Assembly (NCBI GenBank): GCA_000711775.1
Contig: ARYC01000737.1
Location: forward strand, 1-64,000
Source of the DNA: Oxytricha trifallax
Taxonomy: Eukaryota > Ciliophora > Spirotrichea > Sporadotrichida > Oxytrichidae
Direction: 5' to 3'
Length of the DNA: 64,000 bases
In this document: one piece after another, positions 46,640 through 56,759 of the stretch
How positions within the stretch are numbered: position 1 is the first letter of the stretch
Layout of the letters: the number at the start of each line of letters is the position of its first letter
Program-made: the position numbers and the translations under genes
The notes under the pieces: model-generated
What the model saw: the letters and a program-made list of their open reading frames with translations, nothing else
What the model was told of the DNA's origin: nothing
The model's database searches: none

Positions 46640-48350
46640 ATGAAGAAGATAGAAAAAGAGAACTAGCCACTTGAGCGGGTGGTCAACCCCTCAAACGAAA
46701 TCCACTAGAGCAATGCAAGCATGTCATAGGTAGAAATGGCCCTGAAGAAGAGAAACAAGAAGACACCCAAGCCTGAGAAATCTGATAAGGTGTGAAAAAC
46801 TGATTGTACACAACAAAACCCCAACCCCAAGGCTAGGAAAGATTAGGAGTTTATCACTACCACCCTAATTCATGACCTGATACCTACAGAATCAGACGTT
46901 TAGGTCAATGTGTATTCGCCAGAGGATCTCCTATATGAGAATAGCTTGGGCGCACAAGAATGTGAAGCAAATTTCAAGGACTTTTTGTGCTATACATGTG
47001 ACCCAAAAGCTCTTGCCAAAGTGCTTATACTGAAACACCAGGCTTTGGGCAGTGCACTCTCAGTGGAAGAGATACAAGCTCTTGCTGAAAGAGCGCGAAC
47101 CTTTGCCTTCCCTGACCTCCAGTCAGCCCCTACTGATGACAGTCTTATTAGCTATCGTGACCACGACATGCAAGAGGGCCTGGTTGGATAGTAGGTAGAT
47201 TCATTCACCAAGTATGAAATGACAGACCCTCCACAACTGAACTTAGGATGTTGCAGGTCACGTAATCGTCGAGTAATGTAGAAGCAGCACCGTCAAACAT
47301 TGATGGCATAAGAGTATCAATGCAAGAGAAACTTGGCTTGGTTTATGAAAGACCACAAAATGAAGCCGTAGGCAATCTCTCAGGCCTTGCGGGTGAGCAA
47401 GTAATGTGCGCTCCAATTGCTTCACGACAGTGGTGGAAATGCTATTCATGGGAGCCTGCCTTAAAGGGGAAGGCATGTGATAGCCATTCCTGAAGACATT
47501 CAGTTGTTCATTAAGGGAGTGATAGCTGACACTACGACTGTGATCACTATTAAGAACCTTCAACAGCAGTTGCGAAGGTTTAAAAGGCATCAGCATATCT
47601 CGACACTGCCTATGTGCCTTTCTGAAAAATGATTTGGGCCTCACATACCACAAGGTCTACCCTATGACTCCCAATCACAATAAAATGGGGGCAAAGCTCC
47701 AGCGGTAGCTAGCTGCACGTGCATTTGTCAATGCCTTGTGCGATGGGAAGTTGCTAATTAATGTGGACGAATCCATCATTTAATGCACTGACTCTCGTAC
47801 TTACTCGTGGGCACCCCCAAATGTTCATACGATGAGATCCTCTTCTAAACGTATGAATAGAGTGACCGTCACTGCAGCTGCCACAAGTTCCGGCAACATG
47901 TACTTCAGCGTATCTCATGGCTATACTACTTCCTCCACGTTTGTTCACTTTATTGAGGGGCTAATTGATCACCTCGATACCCAAGACTCAAACTGGCGCA
48001 GTTCTACCATTGTCATGCTTGATAATGCGCCATATCACAGAGCCTCCAACACCACTACAATGCTGCAGCGTTTAAGCGTTCCCGTATTATTCATGGGGCC
48101 TTATCAATTTGCAATGGCACCTGTAGAGTAGGTGTTTCGATAGATAAAGAGTACAGACCTCAACCCAGGCTAGTACCCAGTCTCCACAAAGTAAATTGCT
48201 CATCTCTTAAGCTTATTTAGAAAGCAGCTGACAGAATACATCAAGCACCTCGGGGCCAAGATTTCTCGCATGGATATGCAGTGGCTCAGGAAGGGCTTCC
48301 TGGGGGCCCTGGTAGCTGCGCTGGATCACCTCAGCATGTAGAATGTCTGA
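46640..48350 (+). CDS. TBE DDE transposase (42-kDa type) with N-terminal extension
   Basis: From ATG 47276 the frame gives about 356 residues, matching the 42-kDa TBE transposase: KMKPQAISQALRVSKQCAL (helix-turn-helix), LLINVDESIIQCTDSRTY (first Asp), TIVMLDNAPYHRASNTT (second Asp), MGPYQFAMAPVEQVFRQIKS (catalytic Glu), ending at TGA 48348-48350. One single-base frame change lies near 47580 (LQQQLRRF to KGISISRHCL). Upstream, the same frame is open back to 46832 and, if a 42-nt GT-AG intron (46790-46831, containing a TGA) is removed, to ATG 46640 (MKKIEKENQPLERVVNPSN). This would add about 200 residues, absent from the classical protein. It excises TBEs, and in Oxytricha TBE transposases act in developmental genome rearrangement. 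Confidence 0.85.
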
Positions 48351-48698
48351 TAGGCATTGGTGGTTTTGGGACTTTCAATAATATATGTCTAGGTACAGCA
48401 TGTCAACCCCACTAAAGATGCTCACTTATCTCGGCCCCTGGGACACTTATCTAAGTCGGAAACCCCATCTCCGTAGATATAAACATGGAGAATCGAGTGG
48501 TGCCCCTGGCTGCCCATCATGCGAAGATTTTTCCGTGACTTCGTCTGCAAAACTAATTCGTCAGAAATGCATATGTAAAAATACTTAAAGTAAGTATTAA
48601 AAATTAAAAAACAGCAATTGCATAATTAAAATTGGCTATTTAACGGCCTAATTATTTTATTTTCACACATTTATTAAAAATTTGATTAGTTTAAAAGC

Positions 48699-50327
48699 AT
48701 GGCACCAAAACCCCAACCCAAGAAATAGAAGAAACCCAGAAAGCATGTGCTCACCTTGAAGAGAAAGAAGAAGCAGCAGCTCTACAACATTGCTGCCGTC
48801 CACGGTGCTAAGATGGAGGATGAAGTGATCAAGGTTCTCGTGAGCTGGGAGAACTGCAAAGATGAGGATCGTGACTGGATCCCAATTGAATATTGTGAAG
48901 GAAGCATCGCTTGGGACATGGTTGAGGACTACATCGATGCTAACAAGCCAGAACTACTCAAGACCGTGCAATGGAACAGATTCTACAAGGGTCGCAGCAA
49001 GCCCATTGGCCAGACCATCGTGCCTCAAGTACCAACTGTGATTGTGGAGGAAAGGAATCCAGTCCTAGAATAAGATCCTGCAAAACTCGTTCTCCCGGCC
49101 ATCGCAAAGCTATCTCCTGAGCAAGTGGAGGCACTATTTAAAATCATGTAGAAATTGGCTTCCAATGAGTCTACTGACAAAACCTTAACTGAGGACTATA
49201 CTGACCCTACTGATACTTCAGAGGGTCTCCTTGCAGAGCTCGAAGACTATGAGATAACCTACACAAACTTTGAGTATTGGAAGCAGTAGGCTAAGAACTG
49301 CGGCTGCAACGCCTTTGAAGATATTGACTATTCGAAGATGAAGATTGAGACCAGAGAGGAATTCATGGAAAGAAGGATTGAGGAGGTGGCCACCTCGATG
49401 GACCAGATATCGTTGTATGACCCAGGCACTAAGCAACTTCCCAGGCAAGATGTGTTCAAGGAAGGGTTCTGGCACCCTGGTAAGTAAGATCAGTCACGCA
49501 ACGCCTGTCTCATTCACGCAGTCAATATGATGGTGGGGGGGCCACTCTTTGATCAAGCCTTCAAGTTTACACAGCTCTATCTCTCGAGGACTCACATGTC
49601 AAAGCAAAGGAGACCCGAGATGGAGTGGGAGTATGGGTACTCCCTCAAGAACCTCAAGCACCTTATCTATGATCCATCGCAGAACAGCTGGCTCAGTCCT
49701 CATATGGTGGAAGTTATTACAGGAAAGGTAATGAGAAGTGTGAAAGCTCGCAAGCAAGGAGGGCTTATCTCTTACCTGAACTCAGAAGATAATGATACTC
49801 GCTACTTCTTCCAGATGATGTCTTAAAGCACAGTGGTAAAGGATGGATTGGAGGAGACAATCGAGGAACTTCACGCAGGCATCATTGTAAAATGGCAAGG
49901 TGTGTGGTACATCCTTGACAGTGCCGAAGAAGGTCCAATCGCACTGACAGAAGATAGCAAGTTGGAAGATGAATGGTTAGAAGGTGTCATGTATCTTGGC
50001 CTCAGTATCCTTGTTAAAGATAACCCTCCTAAAAAAAAGTTAAAGGCATTCGCTAGAGAGTGGGAGTTGATTCTTGATGGATACATCATCATTGAGAATG
50101 AACACAACCAGAGACCATGCAAGAGCAAGAGAAATATGGAAAGAAAGTGCGATCGCAAGCAGCTCCACCGAGAGGGAAGTAAACTGTATCGCAACTCGTC
50201 AAATAAGCCTATGGAACCCAAGCCAAGATTATCACACAGTGAACAGCAGCTCGGCATGAGAAGTGACAGTCGCAAGGACATTGAGGCAAAGGCTGTCTCC
50301 TAACATCAAAGGACAGAGAGCCCGTGA
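48699..50327 (+). CDS. TBE 542-aa protein: chromodomain-like and cysteine-protease-like
   Basis: Intact frame from ATG 48699 to TGA 50325-50327 (about 62 kDa). It starts with a Lys-rich tail (KKQKKPRKHVLTLKRKKKQQ). Residues about 45-85 (IKVLVSWENCKDEDRDWIPI, then AWDMVEDYID) have the L-V-x-W ... D-W-x-P-x-E pattern of a chromodomain. Around residues 265-285, KQDQSRNACLIHAVNMMVGG has the Gln ... Cys-x-x-His-Ala-x-Asn pattern of Josephin-like cysteine proteases. About 120 residues later LHAGIIVKWQGVWYILDS supplies the His and Asp expected of such a fold. The C-terminus is basic and probably disordered. In place and size it corresponds to the TBE 57-kDa ORF, reported in the literature as having zinc-finger and kinase regions, which I do not see here. 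Only 31 bp separate it from the next ORF. Confidence 0.75.
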
Positions 50328-50358
50328 TGGGAAGAAAAAGAAAAACAAGGATGCCTAG

Positions 50359-50946
50359 ATGACCACCATTACCAGGGAAGAGTCTGAGCTCGTTCAATCG
50401 CTCCTCAGCTCGTATGAAAGACTAAAACTGATAAATCTATACCGCTCTGAGCTCGCCTCGTACACTGAGCTACCAAGAATCAACGAGGTGATGAAGATCA
50501 CCAGTGCACCCGTCATGCATGAGGAAGAGGCAATGATGGCCTGGCACTGGCAGGTGGCAGCCGCTTCGCGCTCCGAGATCAGGCACTTCAAGGACGACAT
50601 CGAAGAATCAATGAGGAAGGCAAACCCCGCCAAGTACAGGAAGACCTCCCCACAGTCAAGGATATTTGAGATCAAGGAGAAAATGAAGTATTTCGTTGAG
50701 ACATCCGAGGACGCAATCATGAGCTACTTGAAGAAGTTGTACAAGAGGTGGCCACACCTGCCCACGAAGGTGATGGAGAGCCTCATCAGTCAGTGTAACA
50801 GCGAAGAGGTGGATGACTTAGCCAAATGGTACAAGAAGGTGATCGCCGAGAGGGCAGATGAGTTGAGAAAGAAGGAATACTCAAAGGAGTACGTGGAGAC
50901 CCGCGACAATCTAATCAACGACATTCTCGCCATGTTCGAGTTCTGA
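50359..50946 (+). CDS. TBE 22-kDa-type protein, intact
   Basis: 195 residues from ATG 50359 to TGA 50944-50946, about 22-23 kDa, the size of the TBE 22-kDa ORF of unknown function. Mostly helical and charged: VQSLLSSYERLKLINLYRSE, MHEEEAMMAWHWQVAAASRS, YLKKLYKRWPHLPTKVMES, WYKKVIAERADELRKKEYSK. No disruption, and only one or two TAA/TAG codons. Same strand and just downstream of the 542-aa ORF, so possibly co-expressed. Confidence 0.85.
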   Translation: MTTITREESELVQSLLSSYERLKLINLYRSELASYTELPRINEVMKITSAPVMHEEEAMMAWHWQVAAASRSEIRHFKDDIEESMRKANPAKYRKTSPQSRIFEIKEKMKYFVETSEDAIMSYLKKLYKRWPHLPTKVMESLISQCNSEEVDDLAKWYKKVIAERADELRKKEYSKEYVETRDNLINDILAMFEF

Positions 50947-51939
50947 GATGACAAGCTTACTAAGATGATAAAATAATTAAGTTGGATTTATATTTGATTT
51001 TCGTTTTCACTAATTTTTACATTATTTTATGTTATAGCATTTTTATTTGAAAACGATAAGTTTGAATGACATTTTTTTCTGTTTTAGTTAAAACTATTAC
51101 TGATCGTTTTTATGAAATTAGATGATTGCATCTTTTTAAAAAATTGGCATTTATGCACAAATATATTTTTTATGTTTTTACAAAAAAGATAATGTCAAAA
51201 TCAATTCAATAATTTTATTTCTTTTAGCTCGCTCTCTTTATTATTATATTTTGTCCAAAAGAAAAGAGTTCGGCAACATAACTAAATTTAAATGAAAAAT
51301 ATGCATAAAATGATTGATTTAAGGTGATTGATATTAACAGTTATATAATAATTTAATTTCAGAAGTATTATAAATGGATATCAATTTTAAAACTTTAAAT
51401 TTATAATTTCTATTAATTTTAGAACACCTATCAAATATGGGTTTCTTATAGGAGGTCAACCCTGTAAAGAGAAATAAAGAAAGTTTGCTAAAACTTTAAC
51501 ATATTACAGAGATTGATATTTCATTAAATTAATACTAAATTTATTTAAATTTAATTAGTACTGGTACTAAATTCGTTTAATTTTAATTGGTACCAATTTA
51601 TAGTACCAAAACTTAATTAGTACCTACTTTTAATCTAATGAGGTTTTAATGGAAAAGTTCCAAAATGGTTCAAAGCTTAATTGGTACCAAGTACTAAAAT
51701 ATTAGAACGATATTGGGACCAATGATTTTCAAAAAATGGAGTCTCAAGGAATTATAAGAAGTAGTCTTCATAAAATTTTGAAAGTTTAATTAAATTAGTA
51801 AAGCAAACAAAAAATGCATTTTCAATGAAATTTTCACTGTTTATTTATTTTTACATGACTTTTATATAAATGTAGAGAATATAAAATATGAACGAGAAAA
51901 AATCTCCACTATGATTATAATATATTACATTGAATCTAA
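50947..51939. other. AT-rich right arm of the TBE
   Basis: Non-coding. At 51540-51730 the word ggtacc and variants (agtacc, tagtacc, ggtaccaagtac) recur around aattaat text, an irregular repeat. No gene recognised. Confidence 0.55.
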
Positions 51940-52038
51940 CTTCAAGAATGAAATTAATCAAAAAGAAACCCTAATCCACAACATTACCCTCATTAATCAA
52001 AACACATATAAAACTTATTTAGGGGTTTTGGGGTTTTG
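51940..52038 (-). repeat. TBE right terminal inverted repeat
   Basis: Ends aggggttttggggttttg, two perfect telomere units, followed by the duplication aat at 52039-52041. Inverse of the left end. Confidence 0.92.
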
Positions 52039-52041
52039 AAT

Positions 52042-53590
52042 GTAAAATTACATTTTAGTAAGTACGTTAACCAAAAACAGAGATTTATGTGAAAAGTTAA
52101 AGAAAATTAAAATAATTCTTGAATATGAAATGAATCGCAAATGCATAAATATTCATTTATGAAAATCATTGTCACAATGAGGAAGTCATATTACAAACTT
52201 TAGTAATTTTAATAGTGAAACTAATAAAATAATATAGATTTTTCGTGAAAATGACTGTGTTCTTTTGGTTTATTATGCTCACGATAGAATGCTAGAAAAT
52301 ATATCATGGTTTTGAAAGCCGAATGGCACATATTTATGTGGTGAATCAGCATTCTAGTTTATCATTCTTCTTACTATGATTTATGTAAATTTAAACTAGT
52401 TAATTATTTTTAGATTGAAATTCCAAGATTAAAAACAAAATTTATAGGATGATAATATAAGTTATGGATAAGATTAAACACTTATAACATTTTTGTATAA
52501 TACTATCTTAAATAATCATAGACTTAATTTTAATGAGAGTCAATTATTAGCTCCATTAGTAAACATAGAGTTATTTAATATAGTAATGATTAATTGTAGT
52601 TGGAAATTGGATAGTTTCTCAGAGATTACGCGAAAAGATGAATCATTTAAGAATTAAATTTGATTTGATTGAAAAATAATGCACATTAAAAAGCTTTGTT
52701 TTAACTCTCTAGACTCTTAAGATATAAAATCACTAGAAATTTAAAATGATCAATAAAGAATCTCTTAGAATGCTATTAATAGTCTTGATATCGAAACAGA
52801 AAATTGTTCAAAATAATTTCATAGGAATAGTAAATCCTGTATTAGAAAGCAATATGTCATCTTATAATCTAGAGCAAAATAAACATAGCATAATAGCTGA
52901 AAATGAGAATTAGAGAAAGCCTTTAAATATATGTAGCCATAGCTACCTTAGAAAACAATTGATAAAGAATTTAATCATATTATAATTTCAATTTCAATTT
53001 AGCTCGTGTTTGAATAAACATTAATTATTTTAATAAATAAATTAAGGCTATTAAAACCCCATAGATCAATAAAGACATGAGAATCGGGGTTAAGAACAAT
53101 TAAATGTATAATTAATTATTATTGGCGTATAATTATAATGTTTGGGCTAATTATTAAAACTATTGGCTCAATTAATTGTCCTTATAAAATAATCAAATCA
53201 GGGTGTCTAAATTTGATTTTAGCCTAATCATTTATAATATTAGCCAATTCTCCAATCCTCTCTTCTTAATTGTAATAAAATGAAAGTATAGTTTAATATT
53301 GTCACAAAGTGGATGCCTATATATTGAATGAAAAGCAGAATAACTAATAAGCACAGCAAAAATAAAGTGTTTAGTAAGTAAAATTATAGTCTATTGAAAA
53401 AGAAAAATAATAATCAAAGAAAAAAGATACTCTATAGTAAATAGTTGAATAAATCTCATAAGGACTCTTTTAAAGAGTAAAACTTTGAATAATTTGAACA
53501 GTATAAATATTTTGTCGATTATTTTAAAATTTGATTTTGTAATTCACACTTTTTTATAAGCTTTTTATTAGGATGAAGTCATATTGATCA
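52042..53590. other. AT-rich stretch right of the TBE
   Basis: Mostly non-coding. Two short frames near 52770-53010 (SLDIETENCSKQFHRNSKSC, then ELEKAFKYMQPQLPQKTIDK) look weakly protein-like and may be one small gene segment with a frame change. At 53045-53095, aaaccccatag ... atcggggttaag is not a telomere repeat and has no partner end. Confidence 0.4.
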
Positions 53591-53592
53591 GA

Positions 53593-53935
53593 AATGGTTA
53601 AAAATAGAGGACAGATATGCCAATCAAATACCCAATTGCAAAGGAAAGATCTAAAAGTTTAATTCGAGAGTATTTTGTGACGACTTGGATGACAAACAAA
53701 ATCAAATGAAACTATATGTCTTCTTTAAGGATAAAGATAAGCAAAAAATTGCAGACGGTTGCAATTACATCCTTTGGACATTTGGAGAGAGTTAAAGCGG
53801 CGAATCATACTCAATGATAGGCAATAATTGGGATGCTTCGATAAAAAACTAAGTTTATAACTATAAATTGCAGTTATATTAAATAAAAAATATTATGTAA
53901 TAGAATTATATTTAAAATAAGCAATATATTTATTA
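53593..53935 (+). CDS. Second member of the NN-W/VY-YK hypothetical family
   Basis: WLKIEDRYANQIPNCKGKIQ, KFNSRVFCDDLDDKQNQMKL, YVFFKDKDKQKIADGCNYIL, WTFGESQSGESYSMIGNN, WDASIKNQVYNYKLQLYQ in one frame with TAA/TAG as Gln. The closing block NNWDASIKNQVYNYK matches NNSWYNMYDNVQVYDYK of 63616-63966 and the 3' end of 6935-7731. The sequence suggests a small beta-rich domain. The stop is not clear because the 3' DNA is AT-rich; no start seen. Confidence 0.5.
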
Positions 53936-53974
53936 ATTTAAAAACTTAATATAGTAATCAGAATATTTAAAGAT

Positions 53975-54175
53975 CAAAGGCAAATGGAGGTGGACCACTC
54001 GCATAAAATCTAAGTTACAAAAAACATATCTTTAATTTTTATTTTATAGTGGTCCCACCTTGTAAGACCACAGGTGCAGCTGGACTGGTGCTTCGCAGAA
54101 TGACAGAAAGAGCAGACATAGAAGTTGGATATGGCGATGAAGATGAAGAAGAGGATGATGAAGAGGAAGAATAGC
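53975..54175 (+). pseudogene. Acidic-tail protein fragment, copy 2
   Basis: Duplicate of 5462-5661, including the intron and about 100 bp of 3' sequence. It reads KTTGAAGLVLRRMTERADIE, VGYGDEDEEEDDEEEEQ. The intron donor is changed from gtaagt to ctaagt (near 54012) while the acceptor ttatag remains, and the upstream exon has diverged, so this copy is likely unspliceable. The two copies are 48 kb apart. Confidence 0.6.
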
Positions 54176-54304
54176 TCTAATCAGAGAGATTTCCATTTAT
54201 GATTTTCTTAATAAGTTTTAGTATTAATGTTATTAGAATAATTAATAAATTAAAGTTTTCGTATTATAAATCATGTATGTAGAGGTAAATAAATAGATGA
54301 TAAT

Positions 54305-55845
54305 TTATTCAGTGAATCTCATGGATGATACCAAGGTCAATCTAAGAAATCTTTCAAGCTGTGTCTGACAAAGAAGTAGAAAACCCAGATATAAAATGCA
54401 AAGTTTTATGTTCCTCAATACTAATGTATTGTGAATAGTTTTATGACTTGATCTAGGATTAAGCTTCTTAGGATTGTTAACTTGACTTAAAAGAATTAGA
54501 TAGTCAAGTGTTTTTGAAAGGCATAACTGATTATCGAATGCAAAATAGCAAAAAGTATTTTGCATTTTTAAAAAGATCCCTCAAATCTATAGACAAGCGT
54601 CACTAAATTAGTGAAGGCTTAAATTTTTAGTAGCTATCTACTTTCATTTTTAACTTTGAGATTGAATTGTCAAATACTAAGCATTAAACTGTTTAAAGAT
54701 CAAGCATGAAATTGATAGATTTCTAATCAAATGATAATTAAAATTTTACTTCATTAAATGTTAATAAAAGCAGTAAAAGCAATGGTCTCAAGTTGTTCAA
54801 ATGGTTAATAGTCTTTAAAATGTTATTTAAGCTTTAAGACCTTCTTAGACTGAGTAGCTGAAGAAATATGTTACATTTAGGGAATCTATCATGAAAAGAT
54901 ATCTAGAGGATAACCTGAATGGTAATTATAGTATAGACATTGTCTGTTGTGCAAGGCAAGACGCTAAAGAATTAGATAGTACAAAAAATACTTTAAAATT
55001 TGCTAAAAATTTCAGAAAAATTAATAAAAATCCAAAATCTAATTTAAGTTTAAGTCAAAAATAAATTGCTTAATAAATGAATGAAATCATAAAAGTAAAA
55101 AAGATCAAAGGTCTATAGCTGTAAGAGAAAATTGAATTTAAAAAAAATCAAATGAAGCAATTAAAATAATAAAAAGCAAACTCAAGAACAATCTGTAAAA
55201 CATTGATTAAAATATGTGGTTAAATGAAGATAATAAAACTTCATAGAAAAGCGTATAAACTATACTTTAAACTAGGTAACTAATAATTGGGTTGAAAATT
55301 TGAATCAAATTTTTTTCTCGAATAATTCTTTCGCTATCTTGGATCCAAGAAAGCTAATGAAAAGAAAATACTTAGATATGCTTAAATTACCTTAAATCAG
55401 AAAATCCTCATAAAAAATACCCTTCTCTAAGGCATCTTAAAAAAAATAGGCATTAATCTATAGAGTCTAATAAGATTAGTTTAAAAAAAAGGAGAAGAAC
55501 TTTTAATTGAAGCTTATACATCATTTAAGATGCCCAAAATGCATTTTTTATCTGCCTTATAATCACTTTGAAAGTGTAAAAAAAGACAGAAAATTAAGTT
55601 AGTAAGTTGAACTATTGAAAAATTTTCAAAGCGCAAAACCGATAATAAAGCATTTTATGGATTCTAATAATGATTTGCTGAAACCATGTATAAACTTATC
55701 ATCACCCAATCTAATAAAAACTAAGAATTCTATAAGAAAGTTAATATCATTTTTAAAATTGCATATTAACAGCAATATCGATACACCAAAAATGAAACAG
55801 ACAAACTTAACAGCTTTACCTGACCAAACTAATACTAATCCTTGA
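54305..55845 (+). CDS. Divergent kinesin, motor domain without P-loop region
   Basis: Kinesins are microtubule ATPases. From about 54340 the frame reads IFQAVSDKEVENPDIKCKVL, CSSILMYCEQFYDLI (family: VSxxEIYNExxxDLL), then VFLKGITDYRMQNSKKYFAF, SLKSIDKRHQISEGLNFQQL and LSTFIFNFEIEL. After a shift near 54850, KKYVTFRESIMKRYLEDNLN and STKNTLKFAKNFRKI match the kinesin YRxSxLTRxLxDSLxGN and TLxFAxR blocks. The N-terminal half with the ATP-binding P-loop is absent upstream. The tail is a coiled coil (QIAQQMNEIIKVKKIKGLQL), and a last frame (RKLMKRKYLDMLKLPQIRKS) ends at TGA 55843-55845. Weakly conserved switch motifs suggest a highly divergent or decayed kinesin, or one whose first segments lie elsewhere in the germline. 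Confidence 0.65.
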
Positions 55846-55954
55846 GTAGTTTCCCGGTCTATAATTTTATTTATTTTTTAAACAAATAATGATTTTTGAT
55901 ATCTTAAAAAGACATTTGGAGCAGCCGCTTAAACTTTTATAAAAATGACACTTT

Positions 55955-56757
55955 AATATTAAGCGAGCATAATTAAAATGGGGAGACTGTTAAAAATAAA
56001 TCAAAAAAAAGATCAAATAAAATTATGATCATATCAATATACATGTAACAAGATCAAAAAGTCACTAATTTGAAATATGTTTGAGTAGATGCTTATTTAA
56101 GTTTAATTAATTAATCAACTATCTAAAAATGGAATTTTTTTTTTTCTTCAACTTTTCTGATTTATTTCTATTTTAGCGCAGTGATCAAGTTGATGCTGTA
56201 GCTGATCTCTAAGTTTTTCATAAATTTTTCAGGGTCTCTCATCAATATCACCAATATTCTCAAAATCAAGCATTATTAGGAGTCTGGGATTTTTTCTAAA
56301 ACATCTTGTTTTGCTTAAATTCATAGATGTGAGACCTAATATTGAAGATGAAGATGAAGATAATGTTGATGAAAACAATGAAAAAATCAGTGATGCAAAA
56401 TTTTGAAATTCTCTAGAATTTCAATCAGACTCCTAATAATGCTTGATTTTGAGAATATTGGTGATATTGATGAAGATACCCTGAAAATATCTATGAAAAC
56501 TTAGAGATCAGCTACAGCATCAACTTGATCACTGCGCTAAAATAGAAATAAATCAGAAAAGTTGAAAAAAAAAAAAATTCCATTTTTAGATAGTTGATTA
56601 ATTAATTAAAGTTAAATAAGGATCTACTCAAACATATTTCAAATTAGTGACTTTTTGATCTTGTTACATGTATATTGTTTTGATCATAATTTTATTTGAT
56701 CTCTTTTTTGATTTATTTTTAACAGTCTCCCCATTTTAATTATACTCGCTTAATATT
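55955..56757. repeat. Foldback with 332-bp arms and 139-bp spacer
   Basis: Left arm 55955-56286 pairs with 56426-56757 (position pairs sum to 112712), with a few indels. The arms contain a coding-like stretch (MLDFENIGDIDE). The spacer holds an acidic tail NIEDEDEDNVDENNEKISD with TGA near 56404. As at 7746-8551, a gene piece is caught in inverse orientation. Confidence 0.85.
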
Positions 56758-56759
56758 GA

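Larger units (their letters stand above)
42086..52038 (+). mobile_element. TBE: Complete TBE-type (telomere-bearing element) transposon, 9.95 kb
   Basis: Both ends carry inverted terminal repeats that start CAAAACCC and continue as host telomere repeat (left caaaacccaaagcccctt, right in inverse with two perfect C4A4 units), then ttaatgag-like text. A 3-bp duplication aat flanks it (42083-42085 and 52039-52041), matching the ANT target of TBE elements. Inside are the DDE transposase and the 22-kDa-type ORF expected of TBE, plus a 542-aa ORF, a large Cys/His ORF and an opposite-strand gene. Classical TBE1 is about 4 kb, so this copy is more than twice as long. The coding part is visibly GC-richer than the host DNA. 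Transposase and ORF1 carry frame changes; the two right-hand ORFs are intact. Confidence 0.93.

Noticed and set aside
53045-53095. aaaacccc ... ggggtt as a small element with telomere-like ends
   Set aside because: Only 4-6 matching bases at each side and no target duplication.
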